In this document: positions 33,901-36,747 of the stretch, piece by piece
How positions within the stretch are numbered: the stretch's first letter is position 1
How the letters are laid out: each line of letters begins with the position of its first letter
DNA from: a virus
DNA: 36,747 nucleotides
Strand: one strand, 5' to 3'
Virus record (IMG/VR): IMGVR_UViG_3300009788_000207
Location: 1 to 36,747 of that record
Position numbers and translations under genes: made by a program
Notes under the pieces: generated by a model
Seen by the model: only the letters and a program-made list of their open reading frames with translations
The model's database searches: none
What the model was told of the DNA's origin: nothing

Positions 33901-36747
33901 AGCCCTAATGCGGCAAGAGCAATAATTGGCAAGGTAGAGGCCAAGGATGCAGTCGTACTTTTAAACGCTCAACACGAAGTTATCACATCTGTCTCGCTGA
34001 CAGCGGAAGAGATGTCGGTGTTAAAAAAGGATGGCGTGGCAAAAAGACTAGCAGGATTGATAAGTGCAACTAACGCCTCTGCAATGATAATTAAAACAGA
34101 AAAAGAAAGTTTCACTTCTAGTAAAAACATGGCCACCTTCGCCAACAAAGTAGACGTTAGACTTCTCGATTATTTCTATGGAAGTGATGCTGAAATTATT
34201 AGCGATGCGGAAAGGGGTGGTTTAAATATTGAGCCGAGCGAGATCTTGTTCGGCCTCGATAACGCGCTTCAAGCCGACAAGAAAACAGATTTTAGTTTAG
34301 GGGATACCCTTAAAGCAGTGAAGCCAACACTTGATAAGGTGAGTAGTAAAATTGGCGTAGCTGTTAGAATCATCAACTCCAAAGATATTCCTAACAGAGT
34401 GAAAGAAAAAATACCAAAAGGTAAACGACCAAAAGGCTTTGCTTATGGCAACAAGGTTTATCTAGTACACGATCATTTGTCCAGCGGAACTGATGCACAG
34501 GTAACGCTCGCACACGAACTAAAAGGGCATGTGGGTGTTAACAATATTATTGAAAACTGGGACAAGGTAGAAAGCCTTTATGATGGCTTGGCCGAAAGGG
34601 GCGGGAAGACTTTTACTTCAATATTGAAGTCTGTCAATGAGCGCAATCCAGATGCCGACAAATTAACACAAATCAAAGAATTTATCGCCATCGCCGCAGA
34701 GCGCAGGGAAACCGAAGGATCTATCGGTGCATTCATGCGGAAGGTTCGTGAGTTCCTGAAAAAATCCCTGAACGCACTGGGATTCAAGCCGATCAGTATG
34801 ACCAATATCGATTTGATACTTTCTCGGTCTGAGGCGTTTTTGGCTGGGGAAGAAGTTGCTGTGGCCGGTGAGGTGGAACCGCAGTTTAGCTTGGATGACG
34901 ATCAGGAAGTATTTAAAAAACTCGGGCTCTCTCCAAAGGAGTCCAAAACATTAAGCCAGACAGTTCAGGAGGTGATCAAAAACAACATTGCCCAAGCATT
35001 TACCCAAGGTAGAGAACGGGCTTTCGAGGGTATCTTTGATGGATTGACTGGACTTGATCGTGCTGAACGTGCGCTAGGGAAAGGCCGGACTGTCGGAGAC
35101 TATGAGAATTCTGGGTATGTGAGCGCAAGGCTAGCCACTGGCATTGCCGATACCATGCATGCAGTTATGCATTATGGTTCTCCAGAGTGGCGAGAGGGGG
35201 TGATCCAATATCAAAAGGGCTCCCGAGGTCTACTGGAAATATTCGGCGACCTCGGACCCGATTTAAATAACTGGCTGGGCTGGATGGCCGGTCATCGTGC
35301 GCAGGAGCTAATGAAAGAGGGACGCGAGAAGAATCTAACACAAAAAGATATCGACACATTGGTGGCACTTAGCGAGGGCAAAGAGGCCGCCTTTAAAGCA
35401 GCGAAAAAAGAATACAACTCATTTAATAAGGCAATGCTGGATCTATCTCAAGAGGCAGGTCTTGTCGATCCGGTGTCTCGGAACAAGTGGGAGAGTGAAT
35501 GGTACATTCCCTTCTATCGGCAGAGCGAGTCTGATAGTGGCGTAGCACTGCTTGGTCCCAGAACAACACGTGGACTATCCCACCAAACCAATGGTATTAA
35601 AGCCCTGAGAGGGGGAGAGACAGCCACCAATGATTTGATGGAAAATATTCTGTATAACTACCTTAAACTGACTGACAGTGCCATGAAAAATATGGCGCTT
35701 AACAAGGTTGTCGAAAATCTGGAGGGGACAGAATATCTTGATGATGAGTCTATGCACTGGACCCAGGTAACAGTGCCAAAATCCGAAGTTGCCAAGCGCA
35801 TAAAGAAAGATCGTGACTATGCCAAATGGTGGGCTGAGCAGCTGGGAATGGATGAGGCGGCCAAGAGCATGGATGTCATTAATGAAATTAACAAGCTCGA
35901 CAAGTCGGGTTATGAGCAGATGTGGACACAGGTTGCTCCAACTGACCCTGATATTATTCGCGTAAAGAAAGGTGGAAAATCATTCTTTTACCGAGTCAAT
36001 GATCCATCAGTTCTCCGCGCAGTCTCGCATATCGGCTTTACAGGTAACCAAGGAATTCTCATGAAGGGTGGCCGGTATTTCAAACGATTACTAACAACAG
36101 GTGTTACCACGGCACCAGACTTCATATTACGTAACTTTGTACGAGATGCGGCACACGCATGGGCAATCAACCCAGATAACTTTACGTTCGCTGTAGACTC
36201 GTTTAAGGGGCTTAAGAAGGCACTTGAAGAAGACGCGGATTATCGGGCGTTGATGTTTGCGGGTTCATCTTTCCAGGGGGGTTATGTCCACGGCACAGAT
36301 CCAGAGGCTGGCGCGCAAATGATTCGTCGCGCTCTGGACAAAAAAGGATTAAACCGGAAGGAAGCTGATGCATTTATGGATACTGTTGTCGATACTCCTG
36401 AAAAAATGTGGGAGATGGTCAAAAAGGGCTGGCAGCAATACCGCACTCTGGGCGACAAGGTAGAAAATTCTAATCGATTAGCTACCTTTACAGCTGCCAG
36501 AGATGCGGGGAAACCTATGGCCCAATCTGCATTTGAGGCCAAGGACTTGATGGATTATTCCCTGCGCGGGAACTGGACGGCGATGACTACTATTACTGAT
36601 CTGGTGCCCTTCCTGAATGCTCGATTGCAAGGGCTTAGTAAATTAGGGAGAGCTACACAGGACGACTGGAAATCTGTCACTATGGCAGCAGCAAAAATTG
36701 CCGCAGCATCTGTTGCTTTGGCTGCATGGAACGATGACGACGAACGA
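30943..36747 (+). CDS. Giant polyvalent virion protein with JAMM and HEXXGH motifs, partial (1935+ codons)
   Basis: ATG at 30943 opens a frame that stays open to the right edge (1935 codons). The N-terminus repeats RDLF/RDLLA; a hydrophobic Gly/Ala segment lies near 275-290; an acidic Pro/Glu region runs to about 470. A RadC/JAMM-like domain has HNHPSG with His901, His903 and Asp914 (H-x-H-x10-D). A second metal motif, HELKGH at 1191-1196 (HEXXGH), is followed by a Glu-rich helix IKEFIAIAAERRE. From about 1700, YFKRLLTTGVTTAPDFILRN resembles the LPD38-type domain of large polyvalent proteins. Such proteins are packaged and ejected with DNA. No in-frame TAG, TAA or TGA interrupts it. Confidence 0.85.
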   Translation, partial: MARDLFATGRDLFAEEEPRDLLAQAEPVEEEKGYFGNTFRRIGERATELGGQIVSGIDVAAKAAEEAFPLGGFTFEKGSILPTYRKPEEFKALAEQGLPNLVAESGERLKGMDFGSTPTHTWDEVKRHFSEEGAVSGMGEVLKYAGETGAASIPDMVFAVLNLPGYVLARSSEIGETRAANKGKPETDLVDIMEAAPFALGSAILERVGGRGIADAYSEAAELIGQGALKVIAKKAGKAAAKEAGTEFVQEGIIEYVGEKFGTEAEMNLAEAMERGVAGAVAGGIYGGAAAGSIATVSNPEKKIEAALQAEIDAAEFITPAEEVARKAFDVDQTIADTVSSINQAQSVDEAVDIATQILSKDIEGLTVTPISEMTTNELLNAQPQEDLAIAEEPVAPVEEVAPVLPVTEIPAEPDKVTGRDLLADEPITPEAVTVQPEEERAEIEIPPQEKVAAEKEEEIPVRDGPAEITKGEQVLADAEIKKLQRAKETTERYAQKTKVNETEDSLLTAAAKLGGLNIDAWVAEGVDPEVMKDRALNNKVFGRPAFRRKGGMTPDDVAEIANQYGYGQDLTANEALDLIMNEIAGEASYTPAGIENQLEREALQQQEDEAVQALDYIPTEYESFTEGMSPEQERSFHAAASMEIDPYQYTDFEEADKAIGDSYDNFVRGMAKEGEADAGFALQRETESEREQREAAESQEIKAKKDVEKAVQDKAQADEDAKDFVLTGSERTADVAAARGQEDIFGAKAKKVKKATEPIEKYNIEQEGETYDREKAVIQQLDIFEDAGGGDLLAAANLSSEERIQQAKDNARLLVKNVKKEDILHGVDVVNYSDDAAHLLAPIRRGAQEAFYVLVLDKDKKPISVIDHSKGGVDAASVYYGTVASAIADTEGGESVWLAHNHPSGAAKPSEADYNLTEKLTDSIESLGITVAGHIVFGEGRQAFGFKDRTKGSEIKIEPKVRKLSTPVTHREIRRRRGGTVDQLTSPNAARAIIGKVEAKDAVVLLNAQHEVITSVSLTAEEMSVLKKDGVAKRLAGLISATNASAMIIKTEKESFTSSKNMATFANKVDVRLLDYFYGSDAEIISDAERGGLNIEPSEILFGLDNALQADKKTDFSLGDTLKAVKPTLDKVSSKIGVAVRIINSKDIPNRVKEKIPKGKRPKGFAYGNKVYLVHDHLSSGTDAQVTLAHELKGHVGVNNIIENWDKVESLYDGLAERGGKTFTSILKSVNERNPDADKLTQIKEFIAIAAERRETEGSIGAFMRKVREFLKKSLNALGFKPISMTNIDLILSRSEAFLAGEEVAVAGEVEPQFSLDDDQEVFKKLGLSPKESKTLSQTVQEVIKNNIAQAFTQGRERAFEGIFDGLTGLDRAERALGKGRTVGDYENSGYVSARLATGIADTMHAVMHYGSPEWREGVIQYQKGSRGLLEIFGDLGPDLNNWLGWMAGHRAQELMKEGREKNLTQKDIDTLVALSEGKEAAFKAAKKEYNSFNKAMLDLSQEAGLVDPVSRNKWESEWYIPFYRQSESDSGVALLGPRTTRGLSHQTNGIKALRGGETATNDLMENILYNYLKLTDSAMKNMALNKVVENLEGTEYLDDESMHWTQVTVPKSEVAKRIKKDRDYAKWWAEQLGMDEAAKSMDVINEINKLDKSGYEQMWTQVAPTDPDIIRVKKGGKSFFYRVNDPSVLRAVSHIGFTGNQGILMKGGRYFKRLLTTGVTTAPDFILRNFVRDAAHAWAINPDNFTFAVDSFKGLKKALEEDADYRALMFAGSSFQGGYVHGTDPEAGAQMIRRALDKKGLNRKEADAFMDTVVDTPEKMWEMVKKGWQQYRTLGDKVENSNRLATFTAARDAGKPMAQSAFEAKDLMDYSLRGNWTAMTTITDLVPFLNARLQGLSKLGRATQDDWKSVTMAAAKIAAASVALAAWNDDDER

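Noticed and set aside
1-36747. Genome-wide reassignment of TAG to an amino acid
   Set aside because: Besides the capsid gene, long frames such as the 1935-codon giant gene and the 1040-codon fibre have no in-frame TAG, and TAG is a plausible normal stop at 177, 16446, 17020 and 24275.

Overview
The window looks like the structural half of a tailed bacteriophage genome of podovirus type, probably infecting a Gram-negative bacterium. All genes but one lie on the + strand. They are tightly packed, with stop and start codons that overlap or touch (ATGA, GTGA, TAATG, TAA-ATG). The capsid protein is of the N4-gp56 kind, and a SU10/T7-like adaptor, a nozzle-like protein and an internal virion block follow it. 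A PL6-type lyase, a lipoprotein and a Tat-like leader fit a Gram-negative host, possibly an aquatic one, but this is inference. No terminase, replication, polymerase or endolysin gene is visible.

Layout. (1) 1-2763: a run of very small, mostly unrecognised genes, several with one membrane segment, starting inside a gene with a 12-bp tandem repeat and ending with a chimera of a Tat-like leader and a fragment of the major capsid gene. (2) 2820-13618: a tail-fibre and tail-spike array, comprising a PL6-like beta-helix lyase, several beta-rich or lectin-like proteins, a 1040-residue fibre with an internal duplication, and two small linker proteins. Three of these proteins share a 16-residue motif, GV..(I/V)YAP.T(R/K)LH.HR. 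(3) 13621-21427: a head module with a small structural protein, portal, three small proteins, an acidic scaffold-like protein, the major capsid protein and three further structural candidates. Hairpins with UUCG loops separate the last genes. (4) 21477-26798: adaptor, nozzle, fibre-like protein, small proteins, a lipoprotein and an alpha/beta hydrolase. (5) 26800-36747: proteins likely to be ejected with the DNA (a helical-repeat protein, GNAT acetyltransferase, Ala-rich membrane protein, two small helical proteins) and a giant polyvalent protein with JAMM and HEXXGH metal motifs that runs off the right edge. One minus-strand HNH endonuclease gene interrupts this block and carries its own consensus sigma-70 promoter.

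The main points to check are: an in-frame amber codon that splits the major capsid gene 51 codons before its natural TAA; the capsid-gene fragment fused to a Tat-like leader about 16 kb upstream; the shared tail-protein motif; and the HNH insertion, which sits between two AAATGAG copies and seems to have duplicated the start codon of the downstream gene. Standard genetic code is assumed, because long genes lack internal TAG codons.
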